Positions 24,661 to 34,696 of a DNA stretch of 44,487 nt are shown in pieces (position 1 is the stretch's first letter; each line of letters starts with the position of its first letter). The stretch comes from Martelella mediterranea (GTDB lineage: Bacteria > Pseudomonadota > Alphaproteobacteria > Rhizobiales > Rhizobiaceae). The notes under the pieces are model-generated. The model saw only the letters and a list, made by a program, of their open reading frames with translations, searched no databases and was not told the DNA's origin. The DNA is taken from contig PVUG01000023.1 of NCBI GenBank assembly GCA_003001975.1, positions 1 to 44,487 of the forward strand, given 5' to 3'. Position numbers and translations under genes: made by a program.

Positions 24661-27600
24661 TCACTTTGTCGAAAGAGCCGCCAGCGCGGCCGAAAGTTCG
24701 TCCGGCGTCAGACGGCGCACCGCTGTCGTCTCGGTGTAGACCAGCAGGCACGAAACCGCCTTGCCCGGGTAGAGCGGCGCCAGAATTTCGCGATAGACCG
24801 CCATCTGCGCGGCGTGGCTCAAGGGCACGGGCTCACTTTCCTGCGGCGGGTTGCGGTTGGTCTTGAAATCGACCAGCACCACGGCGTCGTCTTCCACCGC
24901 CATCCGGTCGAGCCGGCCGGACACCGTAAAGGCGCCCGCCTCAAGCCTGACGGTTCCGGTGATGGAAACCTCGGCCCGGGCGTCGGCCGAAAACACCGAC
25001 GCCAGTTCAGGCACCGCCATCACCGCCATCACGCTTTTCCAGATGGCGTCGCTTTCTGCCTCGGGCAGGTGCGTTGCGGCGCGCGACAGATAGCGGCGGC
25101 AGGCATCCTCACGGTCACGGACATCGAAGCCGGGCAGCAATTGCAAAAGGCGGTGCACCAGCCGTCCACGCTCCAGCGCCAGACTGGCGGAGGCCGCGCC
25201 GAAAAGCGGCAAAGTGACGAGCGGCGGCGGGTCTTCCACCTCGAGGCCCGCCCGCGATGGACTGAGCGGCGGCGCGGGTCTTGCTTCTTCGCGAAATGGT
25301 TCGGTGAGCGCCGCCGGCAGAGGCAGACGCTCCTCCGCATCAGCCGCGTCATCGACAACGGGTTTGAAAACGCGCGGCGGAATTTTCTCCTGCCAGATCA
25401 GGCCTGACCAGCTTTCCCCGGAAGGTCCGGCGATTTCGACCGTTTGCGCGCGCCCCTTCTCATCCGTCGAGAGCGCCGACCAGACGAGCCTGTGCCAGCA
25501 ATCCGGCACTTCCGTCCTGCCGCGGTAGCCGGCGACAACCAGCCGGTCGGCGGCGCGCGTCATCGCCACATAGAGAAGGCGGCGGTATTCCTCCTTCGTC
25601 TCGTCCTCGCGCCGCGCGATATCGGCCAGCACGCTGCTATCGGCATCCTTCTTTGCGGCATGCCAGACGGGCAGCCCTTCCGCCATCACCCGAAAGCCCG
25701 AAAGATGGCTTGAGACAAAGGGACGGCCGCCGCTGTCGACCAGAAACACCACCGGCGCCTCCAGCCCCTTGGAGGCATGCACCGTCATGATCCGGACCTC
25801 GTCGCGGCCCTTGTCCTGCTCGCGCTTGACCTCGAGACCGCCCTCTTCCATCACATCGAGGAATGACTGCAGCCCCGGCAGGCCGGTATCTTCATGATCC
25901 TTCGCCGCATTCAGGAATTCGTCCAGAATATCCCCCGCCTCGCTGCCGAGCCGCGCGAGAAAGGCACGCCGCCCCCCTTCGCGCGCGAGGATATCGGCGT
26001 AGAAATCAAAGGCGGTGCGGCGGCGGGCGGCATTGATGATGCGCTCCAGCGTCGCCGCCGTCGCGGCCAGTGTCTCGTCACCAACCGCAGCCAGCCGGCG
26101 CAGCGACGACCAGACATGCTCGCCCGGTTTGCGGCGGGCGGCAATCGCAAACAGATCGTCTTCGCCAAGCCCCAGAAGCGGGCTCTTCAAAACGGCGGCC
26201 AGCGACAGATCGTCTTCCGGCAGCACGGCAAAGCGGCCGAGCGCCATCAGGTCCTTGACCGCAATGTGGTCGGCGAGCCTCAAGCGGTCGGCACCGGCAA
26301 CGGGAATGTCATAGGGCGATTTCAGCGCCCGTGTCAGTGCGTTGACGAAGGCGTCGCGCTTTCTGACCAGGACCAGAATGTCTCCGGCGCGCACCGGGCG
26401 TGTCCGATCCTTCTCGACGATCGTCTCGTGGCCGATCATCTGCGAAATGCGATGCGCGATGCGACGGGCGAGAATGGCAGCGGGGGCCTGTTCCGGCGTG
26501 GCATCGAAGGGGGCGGTCCAGTCCTCCTCGTTTTCCGTTTCGGCCGGCGCGATCATCTCCCAGGCCTCGACGCTGCCGGGATGGCCGAGGCGGTTGGAGA
26601 CATGCACCGTTTCATCACCTTCGGCCGAAAGCCCCTTTCGGTTTTCCGGCAGCGAAAACACGCAGTCGACGGCCGACAGCACCGAAGCGGTGGAACGGAA
26701 GGACAGCGGAAGCCCGAGCTTCGAAAAATCAGCCGCGATCGCCGACACCCGCTTTTGCGTCAGGCGGCCTTCAGCGGCGAAACGCTCCGGGCGGGCGCCC
26801 TGAAACGAATAGATCGACTGTTTCTCGTCGCCGACGGCAAACATGGTGCGCAGACCCGGCCGCGCGCCTTCGCCGGTGAAGAAATCCTCGCTTAACGCCC
26901 GTACCACATCCCATTGCAACGGCGCGGTGTCCTGCGCCTCGTCCACCAGAATATGGTCGATGCCCTGATCGAGCTTGTAGTGCACCCATGGGCCCGAATC
27001 CGAGCGCGCCAGAAGCGCTGCCGTACGGGCGATCAGGTCCTCGAAATCAAGCTTGCCGCGCCGCTGCTTGAGCGCTTCGTAGCGCGTGTCGAGCCGGTCT
27101 GCGAGAACAAGTGCGGCAAGCGTCTTTTCGAAAATGTAAAACCGGTTCAGCCGGTCACGAACGGCAAAGACCTGCTGGGCCGCGGCCAGAACCGCTTCGC
27201 CGAGTTCCGGCGCTCTGGTCCGCAGCGACTTGAACACAAGCGTCGAATCCGCCTTCGGCGTTCCGTCGGTCTTGAGAAAGGCGCTTTCCAGCGCCGAAAA
27301 CCGGGAGACGGCATCCCTCGCCTCAACGGCGGCCTGCAGCTGATCGGCAAAACCGGCGGCCCGCGACCCGCCGTCATCGCGCGCAATCCCGACCAGTGTC
27401 GAAAGGTCCTCAAGGCCTGCAAGCGGCCAGGCTTCGGCGGCAATGGTTTCCGCGTCCGCATCCTTGCCAAAACCATAGGCGGCGCGAAGTCGCGCCTCCA
27501 GCCCGTCCGTCCGGCGCGCCTCTTCGAGAAAAGGCCGCACGGCATGGCGGGCGCTGACGATTTCGCCGAGCAGCTTTTCCAGCCCGCTGTCGTCGGCAAT

Positions 27601-28185
27601 GTCCAGCACCGTCTGAAACGCATCCGACAGGGCGGGGTCCTCCCGGCTTGCCGTTGCCGTCAGCAGCTGGCGGCGGGCATCGGCCAGAAGCGTGGCGGCG
27701 GCAATATCGTCCAGAACCGAAAAATGCCCGGCAACATTGGCTTCCAGCGGAAAACGGTGCAGCAGGCTTTCGCAAAAGGCATGGATGGTCTGGATTTTCA
27801 GACCGCCCGGCGTTTCCAGCGCATGGGCAAAAAGCCGCCGCGCCACCGCAATTTTCAGCGCATCGGGCCGCGCACCCTCGATTTCGGCAATCTCATCGGC
27901 AAGTTCGGTTTCCGGCAGAACCGCCCATTCGGCAAGCCGGCCGAAAACGCGGTTCGACATCTCGGACGCCGCCGCCTTGGTATAGGTAAGACACAGGATC
28001 GCCGACGGGCGTGCGCCGGCAAGCAACAGCCGAACCACCCGCTGGGTCAGCACATGGGTCTTGCCGGAGCCGGCATTGGCCGAAACCCAGACCGTGCGGA
28101 CCGGGTCGGATGCCAGCCGCTGGCGGCCGGTGGTCCATGACAGCCAGTCTTCGGGGCTGGCGTTCATTCCCGGATCGTCAGTCAT
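24661..28185 (-). CDS. addA: Double-strand break repair helicase-nuclease AddA
   Basis: A 1174-residue UvrD-like superfamily 1 helicase fused to a C-terminal RecB-like nuclease. Walker A is SANAGSGKT (35-43) followed by LCLTYTKAAASEM. Motif II appears as HILVDEAQDT, and MTVHASKGLEAPVVFL is late in the helicase. The nuclease motif VDFKT has D1106 and K1108. AddAB resects broken DNA ends to allow RecA loading. The ATG at 28185 overlaps the addB stop by 8 bases, which shows tight coupling. Confidence 0.95.
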   Translation of the reverse strand: MTDDPGMNASPEDWLSWTTGRQRLASDPVRTVWVSANAGSGKTHVLTQRVVRLLLAGARPSAILCLTYTKAAASEMSNRVFGRLAEWAVLPETELADEIAEIEGARPDALKIAVARRLFAHALETPGGLKIQTIHAFCESLLHRFPLEANVAGHFSVLDDIAAATLLADARRQLLTATASREDPALSDAFQTVLDIADDSGLEKLLGEIVSARHAVRPFLEEARRTDGLEARLRAAYGFGKDADAETIAAEAWPLAGLEDLSTLVGIARDDGGSRAAGFADQLQAAVEARDAVSRFSALESAFLKTDGTPKADSTLVFKSLRTRAPELGEAVLAAAQQVFAVRDRLNRFYIFEKTLAALVLADRLDTRYEALKQRRGKLDFEDLIARTAALLARSDSGPWVHYKLDQGIDHILVDEAQDTAPLQWDVVRALSEDFFTGEGARPGLRTMFAVGDEKQSIYSFQGARPERFAAEGRLTQKRVSAIAADFSKLGLPLSFRSTASVLSAVDCVFSLPENRKGLSAEGDETVHVSNRLGHPGSVEAWEMIAPAETENEEDWTAPFDATPEQAPAAILARRIAHRISQMIGHETIVEKDRTRPVRAGDILVLVRKRDAFVNALTRALKSPYDIPVAGADRLRLADHIAVKDLMALGRFAVLPEDDLSLAAVLKSPLLGLGEDDLFAIAARRKPGEHVWSSLRRLAAVGDETLAATAATLERIINAARRRTAFDFYADILAREGGRRAFLARLGSEAGDILDEFLNAAKDHEDTGLPGLQSFLDVMEEGGLEVKREQDKGRDEVRIMTVHASKGLEAPVVFLVDSGGRPFVSSHLSGFRVMAEGLPVWHAAKKDADSSVLADIARREDETKEEYRRLLYVAMTRAADRLVVAGYRGRTEVPDCWHRLVWSALSTDEKGRAQTVEIAGPSGESWSGLIWQEKIPPRVFKPVVDDAADAEERLPLPAALTEPFREEARPAPPLSPSRAGLEVEDPPPLVTLPLFGAASASLALERGRLVHRLLQLLPGFDVRDREDACRRYLSRAATHLPEAESDAIWKSVMAVMAVPELASVFSADARAEVSITGTVRLEAGAFTVSGRLDRMAVEDDAVVLVDFKTNRNPPQESEPVPLSHAAQMAVYREILAPLYPGKAVSCLLVYTETTAVRRLTPDELSAALAALSTK

Positions 28186-31100
28186 CGCCGCCCTCCGCGT
28201 TGTCATCCGCCGTCGACCATTCGGCGACGCGGGCGAGATGGTCGTACTCGCCGCCGAAATCGCGCGCGCTTGCCGGAATGAGACGCGAGGCAAACGGCCG
28301 GGCGCCGGTCTTGAGCGCGGTGACGAACCGGGTGAACTCCCGGAGCGCGTCGCTTGCCAGTTCCTCCGCCGTAATCGCCGGCTCCTTTTTGGTTTCCGCC
28401 TTTTCCAGGGCGTCGACGCCGAACCGGTGCCCGGGCCTCAGCCGCACATATTTGAGACTTCGGGTTTCAAGAGCGGGCACATCCTTGAAGGCGCCCGCAG
28501 CAAGTGCCGCCGCTTCCAGCGGCAATTGCGGTTCGAGCAGCGTGCGGGCCTGATTGAGCGAGGGCGAAATGCCGGTCTTGTAATCGATGATTTCGGCCCG
28601 GCCGTCATCCAGAATGTCGATCCGGTCGGCAATGCCAGTCAGCCTGATATCGGCCAGCGGAATATCGAAACCGGCGCCCGCCTCCGTCAGCGTCCTGTCA
28701 ATCGGCGTTGACAGCCGTCTTGCCGCCTCGAATTTCAGGAGTTCCTGGGCCACGGATTTCAGGCGTGGCACCCAGCTCAGCGCCAGGTGCGGCGGCAGCT
28801 CGGTTTCGAGAAGAAGGCCGGCCAGCACATCCTCCATCGCCTGGTGTCCGGCTTCGCTTGCGGGGTCCGCGCCGGACTTGATGAAACGCTCGGCCAGTGC
28901 GTGATAGAGAATGCCGCGTTCCTTGACCGAAGGATCGTCATTGAACGGGGCGAGCGGATCGAGATTCAGAACCTTCTGGGCATAGATCGCATAGGGGTCG
29001 CGCCTGAGCCGTCCGATTTCGGAGAAGGAATAGCGTTTCGGCTGATCTTCGGCCGGCGGATAGGGTTCCGGACGGGCCGGGATGGCCGTGCGCGGCGCGT
29101 CGTCCAGGGCCGCAGCCCAGCCCAGCATCACATCGCCGCGCCGTTTCAGCGCTGTCTCGGTCTGCGGGCCGGCAAAGGCCAGCAGGCGTTGCAGCCAGCG
29201 GCTGGCAACGGTCGGGGCCGAGCCCTGTCGCAGCGCCCGCGAAAACACCAGATGCGGCGCACCGGCGGCCATGGTCAGGTCATGGGCCAGCTGGCCGACA
29301 CGTTTTTCCGGCGGTTCGAGGCCGATTTCCGCTTTCATGCCGCGCGACAGGAACGGGTTGTTTTTCGCCTGTGTCGGCCACACGCCTTCATTAAGCCCGC
29401 CAAGAACGATGGTATCGACATCCTGCAAACGCGCTTCCACCGCACCGAAGATGAACACGCGCGGATTGCCCATGGAGCGCGGCTTCACCGCCTCGGATGC
29501 CGTCAGGGCGGCGATGATGTCGATCCATTGCGGGCCGTCGGCCTCAATCGGGCTTTCCGATCCCATGGTCTCCGAAAGCACGGTGGCCAGCCGTTCGCCG
29601 GCCTCGCCGGACCAGAGTGCGGAAAGATCGCCCGCCTCGTCGGTGGCGACCGCCTCCAATGCGCGGCCGGTGCGCTCCGCCCAGCCGGAAAGCGCCACCG
29701 CTTCGGTCAGCGGCGGCTGGTCCGGTCCCCGGGCAACATGGGTTTCAATCAGCGGCGACAGCGCATCGTCAATGCGTGCGGCAAGGTCGCGGGCAGTCTC
29801 GGCCGCTCCCTTCGGCAATGCGGTGCGCCAGTGCGGCGGGTAGCGCTCGTCTTTCTGGCGATCCAGCGCCCCATCGAGAAAGGCCGGAAGGTGTCCGAGA
29901 TCGACGGTTTTTGTACCGCCGCGCAGCGCGATCAGCTCGAAAGCCGCACTTGCGGCACGCATTTTCCGGGCAGAAAGGCCAAACCGCGCCAGCGGATGTT
30001 TCAGAAGGGCCGCCAGCACGGCAGGATCGCCGGGTTTCAGCGCCGCCTCGAGCATCAGCGTCAGCAGCGTCCCCTGACCTGTCGTGGAAAGCGGCGTGCC
30101 GGCCGAGTCATCCGCCTCGATTGCAAAGCGATGAAGCTCTGCGGCAACGCGGCGGGCGAGATTGCGATCGGGCGTGATCAGGGCAGCCTGAGCCGGCCGG
30201 CCGTCTTCCCCCGGCTTTTCCAGCGCCAGCCGGAGCGCGCAGGCGATTGCCAGCGCCTCCTGCCGCTCATTGGCCGCCTCCATCAGCGAGACATCGGCAA
30301 AGGCTGCCTCCATGTCATCAGCGGCAATGTCCGTGCGCCAGCGCTCCCACCGGTCGGTCGCATCCGCCGGGGCGAAGGCGGCAGCCAGTATATGGCGGCG
30401 GTTGGCAAGCGGCGGTTCGGGCCGGGCAAGGGTGGCAAAATCGGCGCGCTTTCGCGGCAGGCGTTCGAGCAGCCGCGCCATCTCATATTGCGGATGGCTG
30501 CGGATCGAAGGATCGGGCATGGCGGGATCGGCGTCGGCCGCCGTCAGCGCCTGCCAATCCTCCTCCGGCATGTCGCAATCAAGCCCCGGCAGAACCACGA
30601 TCCCCTGCGGCAGATCGCAAACGGCGGCAATCAGGTCGGCAATTGCCGGAACCGAACCGGTGGAACCGGCGATAATCACCGGTGCGTTTCCGGTCATGGC
30701 CGATATCCGTTCGGCCTCACCGGACAGCAACGCATTGCGGCGGGCGATAGAGGATGAACGGCCAAGCTCGTCCAGTCGGCCCGGCCAGTAAAGCGCCGCG
30801 ATTTTCAGGAATTCGGCGGTCAGTTGCCACCAGACGGCATAGTTTTCCTGTTCCAGCGATGCCAGACGGTCCCAGTCGACCCGCTCGGTCTCCATTGCGT
30901 CGATGAGCTCGGCGAGATCGCGGGCGAGCCAGACGGCATCGGCCGGGCTTGCGGGCGCGACCAGCGGCGAACCGCCGTGAAGGCCGGCCAGTTCATCGGA
31001 AAGCCGGTTGCGCCATGGCAGGATCAGACCGGCAAGTTCCAGAAGCCGCGGCACCGGCTCGATCGGCGGCAGGCTTTCGGCACTTTCCGGCAGGTTTTCC

Positions 31101-31378
31101 TCGAAATAATGCTCGTCCTCATCGGTTTCGCCAAGCGCGCGGATTTCCGGCAGAATTGCCGCCGCACCGCCAAGAAGGCCCGAGAACTCGCCGCGCAGCA
31201 CACGCACGGCACGCCGGGTGGGCAGGAATATCTTCACATCGGCAAGGGCAAGCGGATCTTTGTCATGATAGCGAAAATCCGGCGTCAACCGGCCGGACAG
31301 AAGGTTTTCCGCCAGTGTTTGCAGAAACGGCACACCCGGCGGTATCGTCCACAATCCGGCATTTTTCGCCCCCGCCAT
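28178..31378 (-). CDS. addB: Double-strand break repair protein AddB
   Basis: A 1066-residue partner of AddA. The N-terminus (LWTIPPGVPFLQTLAENLL) corresponds to the position of the Walker A loop in Bacillus AddB, but GxxGxGKT is missing, as in other alphaproteobacterial AddB proteins. The C-terminal RecB-like nuclease is intact: GILYHALAERF supplies the His, and EIIDYKTG supplies D932 and K934. No cysteines occur in the last 280 residues, so the iron-sulfur staple of Bacillus AddB is absent (RRDPYAIYA stands where a Cys-Pro is usual). It overlaps addA and lies 117 bases after tsaE. Confidence 0.94.
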   Translation of the reverse strand: MAGAKNAGLWTIPPGVPFLQTLAENLLSGRLTPDFRYHDKDPLALADVKIFLPTRRAVRVLRGEFSGLLGGAAAILPEIRALGETDEDEHYFEENLPESAESLPPIEPVPRLLELAGLILPWRNRLSDELAGLHGGSPLVAPASPADAVWLARDLAELIDAMETERVDWDRLASLEQENYAVWWQLTAEFLKIAALYWPGRLDELGRSSSIARRNALLSGEAERISAMTGNAPVIIAGSTGSVPAIADLIAAVCDLPQGIVVLPGLDCDMPEEDWQALTAADADPAMPDPSIRSHPQYEMARLLERLPRKRADFATLARPEPPLANRRHILAAAFAPADATDRWERWRTDIAADDMEAAFADVSLMEAANERQEALAIACALRLALEKPGEDGRPAQAALITPDRNLARRVAAELHRFAIEADDSAGTPLSTTGQGTLLTLMLEAALKPGDPAVLAALLKHPLARFGLSARKMRAASAAFELIALRGGTKTVDLGHLPAFLDGALDRQKDERYPPHWRTALPKGAAETARDLAARIDDALSPLIETHVARGPDQPPLTEAVALSGWAERTGRALEAVATDEAGDLSALWSGEAGERLATVLSETMGSESPIEADGPQWIDIIAALTASEAVKPRSMGNPRVFIFGAVEARLQDVDTIVLGGLNEGVWPTQAKNNPFLSRGMKAEIGLEPPEKRVGQLAHDLTMAAGAPHLVFSRALRQGSAPTVASRWLQRLLAFAGPQTETALKRRGDVMLGWAAALDDAPRTAIPARPEPYPPAEDQPKRYSFSEIGRLRRDPYAIYAQKVLNLDPLAPFNDDPSVKERGILYHALAERFIKSGADPASEAGHQAMEDVLAGLLLETELPPHLALSWVPRLKSVAQELLKFEAARRLSTPIDRTLTEAGAGFDIPLADIRLTGIADRIDILDDGRAEIIDYKTGISPSLNQARTLLEPQLPLEAAALAAGAFKDVPALETRSLKYVRLRPGHRFGVDALEKAETKKEPAITAEELASDALREFTRFVTALKTGARPFASRLIPASARDFGGEYDHLARVAEWSTADDNAEGGDD

Positions 31379-31495
31379 TTCCGGCTCCGTTCCTTGTCCG
31401 ATTCACCCACGGTTTTACGGGCCAAACATGGGGTCTGCAAGCGCTGCGGCGCGCAGTTGTCGCCGCGGCCGGCATCCGCCTCTGCACGAAAAGCT

Positions 31496-31942
31496 TCAGG
31501 AAAACGCAGCAGCCAGTGCTTCAAGTCGCGTATCCGGACCGAAAAGCCGGACGCGGCGGCCATTGCCTTCCTCCTCGAAGGAAAGCGTCAGGGCATCGTC
31601 CGGTAATTCGCCCCGTTCCGGCCATTCGACAAGGCTGATCCCCTCGTCGAGCGCTTCGTCGAAACCGAGTTCGATCAGTTCGTCCGGGTCGGACAACCGG
31701 TAGAGGTCGAAATGATAAAGCGGCGGCGCGCCGTCATAGAGCTGGACCAGCGTGAAGGTCGGGCTTGGCACATCAAGGGCCGGTTCGCCGAGACGGGCGC
31801 GGATCAGCGCGCGGGCGAAGGTGGATTTGCCCATGCCAAGATCGCCGGACAGCGCCAGACAATCGCCGGTCCTCAAAAGCGGCGCCAGTTTTTCGGCAAA
31901 AGCAATGGTCGCGGCCTCGTCCGGCAGGAAACGGTCCATCAT
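31496..31942 (-). CDS. tsaE: tRNA threonylcarbamoyladenosine biosynthesis ATPase TsaE
   Basis: A 148-residue P-loop ATPase that helps TsaB-TsaD make the t6A37 modification of ANN-decoding tRNAs. Walker A is GDLGMGKST (33-41), followed by the family motifs PSPTF (59-63), HFDLYRL (77-83) and VEWPERG. The start overlaps the stop of the kinase gene upstream (ATGA). In related genomes genes for an AmgK-like kinase and a MurU-like nucleotidyltransferase often lie between tsaE and addB; here only 117 non-coding bases separate them. Confidence 0.93.
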   Translation of the reverse strand: MMDRFLPDEAATIAFAEKLAPLLRTGDCLALSGDLGMGKSTFARALIRARLGEPALDVPSPTFTLVQLYDGAPPLYHFDLYRLSDPDELIELGFDEALDEGISLVEWPERGELPDDALTLSFEEEGNGRRVRLFGPDTRLEALAAAFS

Positions 31943-34416
31943 TCCGCCGCGATGATTTCGGCTCCGCCCTTGTCTGCGGCAGCATCGGGAATGCGGCAGG
32001 AGACGGTGGTGCCCGCACCCGGCTCACTGTCGATGAAGACCTTGCCGTTATGCAGGCCGACGAAACTTTCGACAATGGCGAGGCCCAGACCGGCGCCGGC
32101 ATATTGCGCCTGACGACCGCCGGATTCAAACCGCGAAAACACGCTTTCCAATGCGTCATCGGCAATGCCCGGCCCGCTGTCGGTAACCGTGAAGACGAAA
32201 TCGCCCTTCTCGCGCCAGCATGACAGCGCGATGATCGAGCCGCGCGGGGCATATTTGACGGCATTGCCGAGGATTTTCAGCAGAACCTGTTTCAGGCGCT
32301 GGAAATCGGCGGTGATCGGCCCGAGCGCGGGCGGCGCGGTGATTTCCAGCGTCACGCCGGTTTCCTGCAGACGGCTTGAAATATCGTCCGCCACGGAATC
32401 GATCAGGTCGTCGAGCGACATATGGTCGAGCTCAAGCTGGAGAATGCCGGCATCGGCCGATTTCAGGTCGATCATGTCGTTGACGATGGTCATCAGCACC
32501 GAGGAGGAATTGGCTATGTGATCGACATAATTGCTCTGACGCGCCGTCAGCGCGCCGGTATCCGGCGCCTTCAGCAGTTCGGCAAAGCCCATGATCGAGG
32601 TCAGCGGCGTGCGCAGTTCGTGGCTGACATGTTCGAGGAAGGCGTTCTTCAGTTCCTCCGCCTTGCGCAGGGCGTCGTTCTTCTCCGTCAGCGCGCGCTC
32701 GACCTTGATCGAGTCGGTCTTGTTGACGAAGGTCAGCATGGTCTGCGCATTTGGCAGCGGCGTCACCGCATAATCGAGCACCAGGCCGGAGGCGAGATCG
32801 AGACGGCCCTGACGGGAGACGCGCTCATCGTCGAATGAGGTGATCATCCGCGCGAACAGCTTCCAGCCATCGGCGGCACCCGGATCATCCGCACAGGTCT
32901 GCATCAGCGCGCGGATATGGGTGCCGGGTTCGGCATCCTTGTCGGCGATGCGCCAGAGCGCCAGGAAGGCGGGATTGGACAGTTTCAGCCTGCCGTCCGG
33001 CCCGAACACCGCGACCCCTTCGGAGAGATGGTCGATGGTCTCGCCCTGAACCTTTACCAGCGTGTTGTAGCGGGTTTTCAGCGCTACCTGCTCGGTGTGG
33101 TTTTCAAACACCCAGGTGGTGCCGCCCCGCGGATGGGCGGAGGCGAACACGCTCAGCGTCTCGCCGCTCGGCAGATACCAGAGATCGGAATAGGGCTCGA
33201 CGGCGCGATAGACCGAAAGCGCCTTGTCTTTCCATTCGCGCCACAGATGCGGTTCCGGCAGCTTGCCATCGGCACGCAGACGCTCGAACAGCTCGCCATT
33301 GTCGGGGTGGGATTCCAGAAAGCCCATATCGAGCTTCCAGAGTTTCTCGAAGGCCTGATTGTAGAATTTCATCCGGCGGTCGGCATCAAAGATCGCAACC
33401 GCCGTATTCAGGTGATTGAGCGTATCGGCATGGCTTTCAAGCGTCTGCTCGAGCGCATCCTCGATGCTCTGCAGTTCGGAAACGTCCCTGGCAATGCCGG
33501 CAGACCCGTCGCCACTGGGCACTTCGCTCAGTTCGAAGAAGGTGCGGTTGCCGCCGGTCACCACCGGCTGACGGCCATCGAAACGCGTGCCGGAGCGTAC
33601 GGCCTCGTCGATCTTTTCCTGAACGGCAGCGCCCACCAGCCTGCGGTTTTCGGCAATGACGTCTTCGCGCTGACCGCCTTCCACGGCGTTTATATAGGCA
33701 CGGTTTGCCCAGATCAGCGCACCGTCCGCATCCCGCTGCCAGCAGGGCATGTCGACGGCTTCGAACAATGTCTCGAAGCGATCGAGCAGCGCCTTCTGGC
33801 GTTTGTGTTCGACCTTCAGTTCGGCAAGCTCGGCGCGAACGCTTTCCAGCGCGCCGAAGCGGACATGGGCGCGCCCGCCCGTGGTGCCGCCGATGACTTC
33901 CAGCACATAGCCATTGCGGGCCTCGGCCAGCATTTCAAACGCCTTGGCCGTCTTGCGCAGGGCGGAGATCGCGCTCACGAGCTGTCGCGTGCTGCCGGGC
34001 GAAAGCCAGCCGTCGAAATTCAGAAAAGCATCTTCATCTTCGGGCGCGCCGGCCTCTTTCGGCAGGGTACCGAGAAATTCCGGTTCGGCATCGGGCCCTT
34101 CCCAGAAAACGATTCGGCGATTGCGCTCGGCGTTGAGCGCCTTCAGATTGGCGATGCGTTCGCGGTGATTTTCCAGCTCAAGCGAAAGCCGCTGGTTTTC
34201 CGTCTCTGTGCGGCCGCGCAGGCGCATGAACCAGAGCGTGGAAAGCACGGTTGCCGCCAGAATGCCGCAAAAGGCAGACAGCACCATGACCTCACGCGAG
34301 GACAGCATGGGGGCATCAGGCGTCGCGGCAAAGGCGTTTGCCGCCGTCAGCGACAGTGCCGTGCCAGCTGCAAGCCATCGCGCAATGGCGCGCTTGCCGC
34401 ACCTTTTGCGAATCAT
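31939..34416 (-). CDS. divL: PAS-domain sensor histidine kinase, DivL-like
   Basis: An 825-residue membrane kinase. A hydrophobic signal-like stretch (about 10-30) and a membrane helix (about 42-64) are followed by a coiled coil (about 68-100), several PAS-like repeats (about 210-570), and a HisKA/HATPase core. The dimerisation motif HVSHELRTP carries H599, the N-box has N718, and DSGPGIADD and GAGLGLAIV form the ATP lid. In Caulobacter DivL, a cell-cycle regulator of CckA, a Tyr replaces this His; here the His is kept. The neighbourhood (tsaE, addBA, trxA) is that of rhizobial divL. The ATG at 34416 has GAGGG upstream; starts at 34449 or 34464 are possible. Confidence 0.78.
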   Translation of the reverse strand: MIRKRCGKRAIARWLAAGTALSLTAANAFAATPDAPMLSSREVMVLSAFCGILAATVLSTLWFMRLRGRTETENQRLSLELENHRERIANLKALNAERNRRIVFWEGPDAEPEFLGTLPKEAGAPEDEDAFLNFDGWLSPGSTRQLVSAISALRKTAKAFEMLAEARNGYVLEVIGGTTGGRAHVRFGALESVRAELAELKVEHKRQKALLDRFETLFEAVDMPCWQRDADGALIWANRAYINAVEGGQREDVIAENRRLVGAAVQEKIDEAVRSGTRFDGRQPVVTGGNRTFFELSEVPSGDGSAGIARDVSELQSIEDALEQTLESHADTLNHLNTAVAIFDADRRMKFYNQAFEKLWKLDMGFLESHPDNGELFERLRADGKLPEPHLWREWKDKALSVYRAVEPYSDLWYLPSGETLSVFASAHPRGGTTWVFENHTEQVALKTRYNTLVKVQGETIDHLSEGVAVFGPDGRLKLSNPAFLALWRIADKDAEPGTHIRALMQTCADDPGAADGWKLFARMITSFDDERVSRQGRLDLASGLVLDYAVTPLPNAQTMLTFVNKTDSIKVERALTEKNDALRKAEELKNAFLEHVSHELRTPLTSIMGFAELLKAPDTGALTARQSNYVDHIANSSSVLMTIVNDMIDLKSADAGILQLELDHMSLDDLIDSVADDISSRLQETGVTLEITAPPALGPITADFQRLKQVLLKILGNAVKYAPRGSIIALSCWREKGDFVFTVTDSGPGIADDALESVFSRFESGGRQAQYAGAGLGLAIVESFVGLHNGKVFIDSEPGAGTTVSCRIPDAAADKGGAEIIAAE

Positions 34417-34696
34417 CCGGCCCTCGTTGCTTTTGCCGCCCCGCTCCATTCGTCTCTTCCGCATCTGTCTTTCGGCGGGCTGCGCTCGATCAATTGCCGC
34501 AAAGCGCAAAGGCCGCCTTCAAGAGGCTGTTCACATGTCATGAAGACCCGGCCGTTGACAGACCGAATCGCCCCTTTCAAAACATAGACGCTTGACGAAT
34601 CCGCGAAAAGAGTCCCGCAGAAATAAACGCCCCGCGCCCGGCTGGAAGGGACGGGCCGAGATTAATGTGAACATGCTTTCGGAAGTGTTAAGGCCT

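Noticed and set aside
28787-30757. A 656-codon plus-strand frame opposite addB
   Set aside because: AddB is supported by its nuclease motifs and by overlap with addA; the mirror frame is basic and low in complexity.
32917-34587. A 556-codon plus-strand frame opposite the histidine kinase
   Set aside because: The kinase motifs are on the minus strand and the opposite frame has no recognisable domain.
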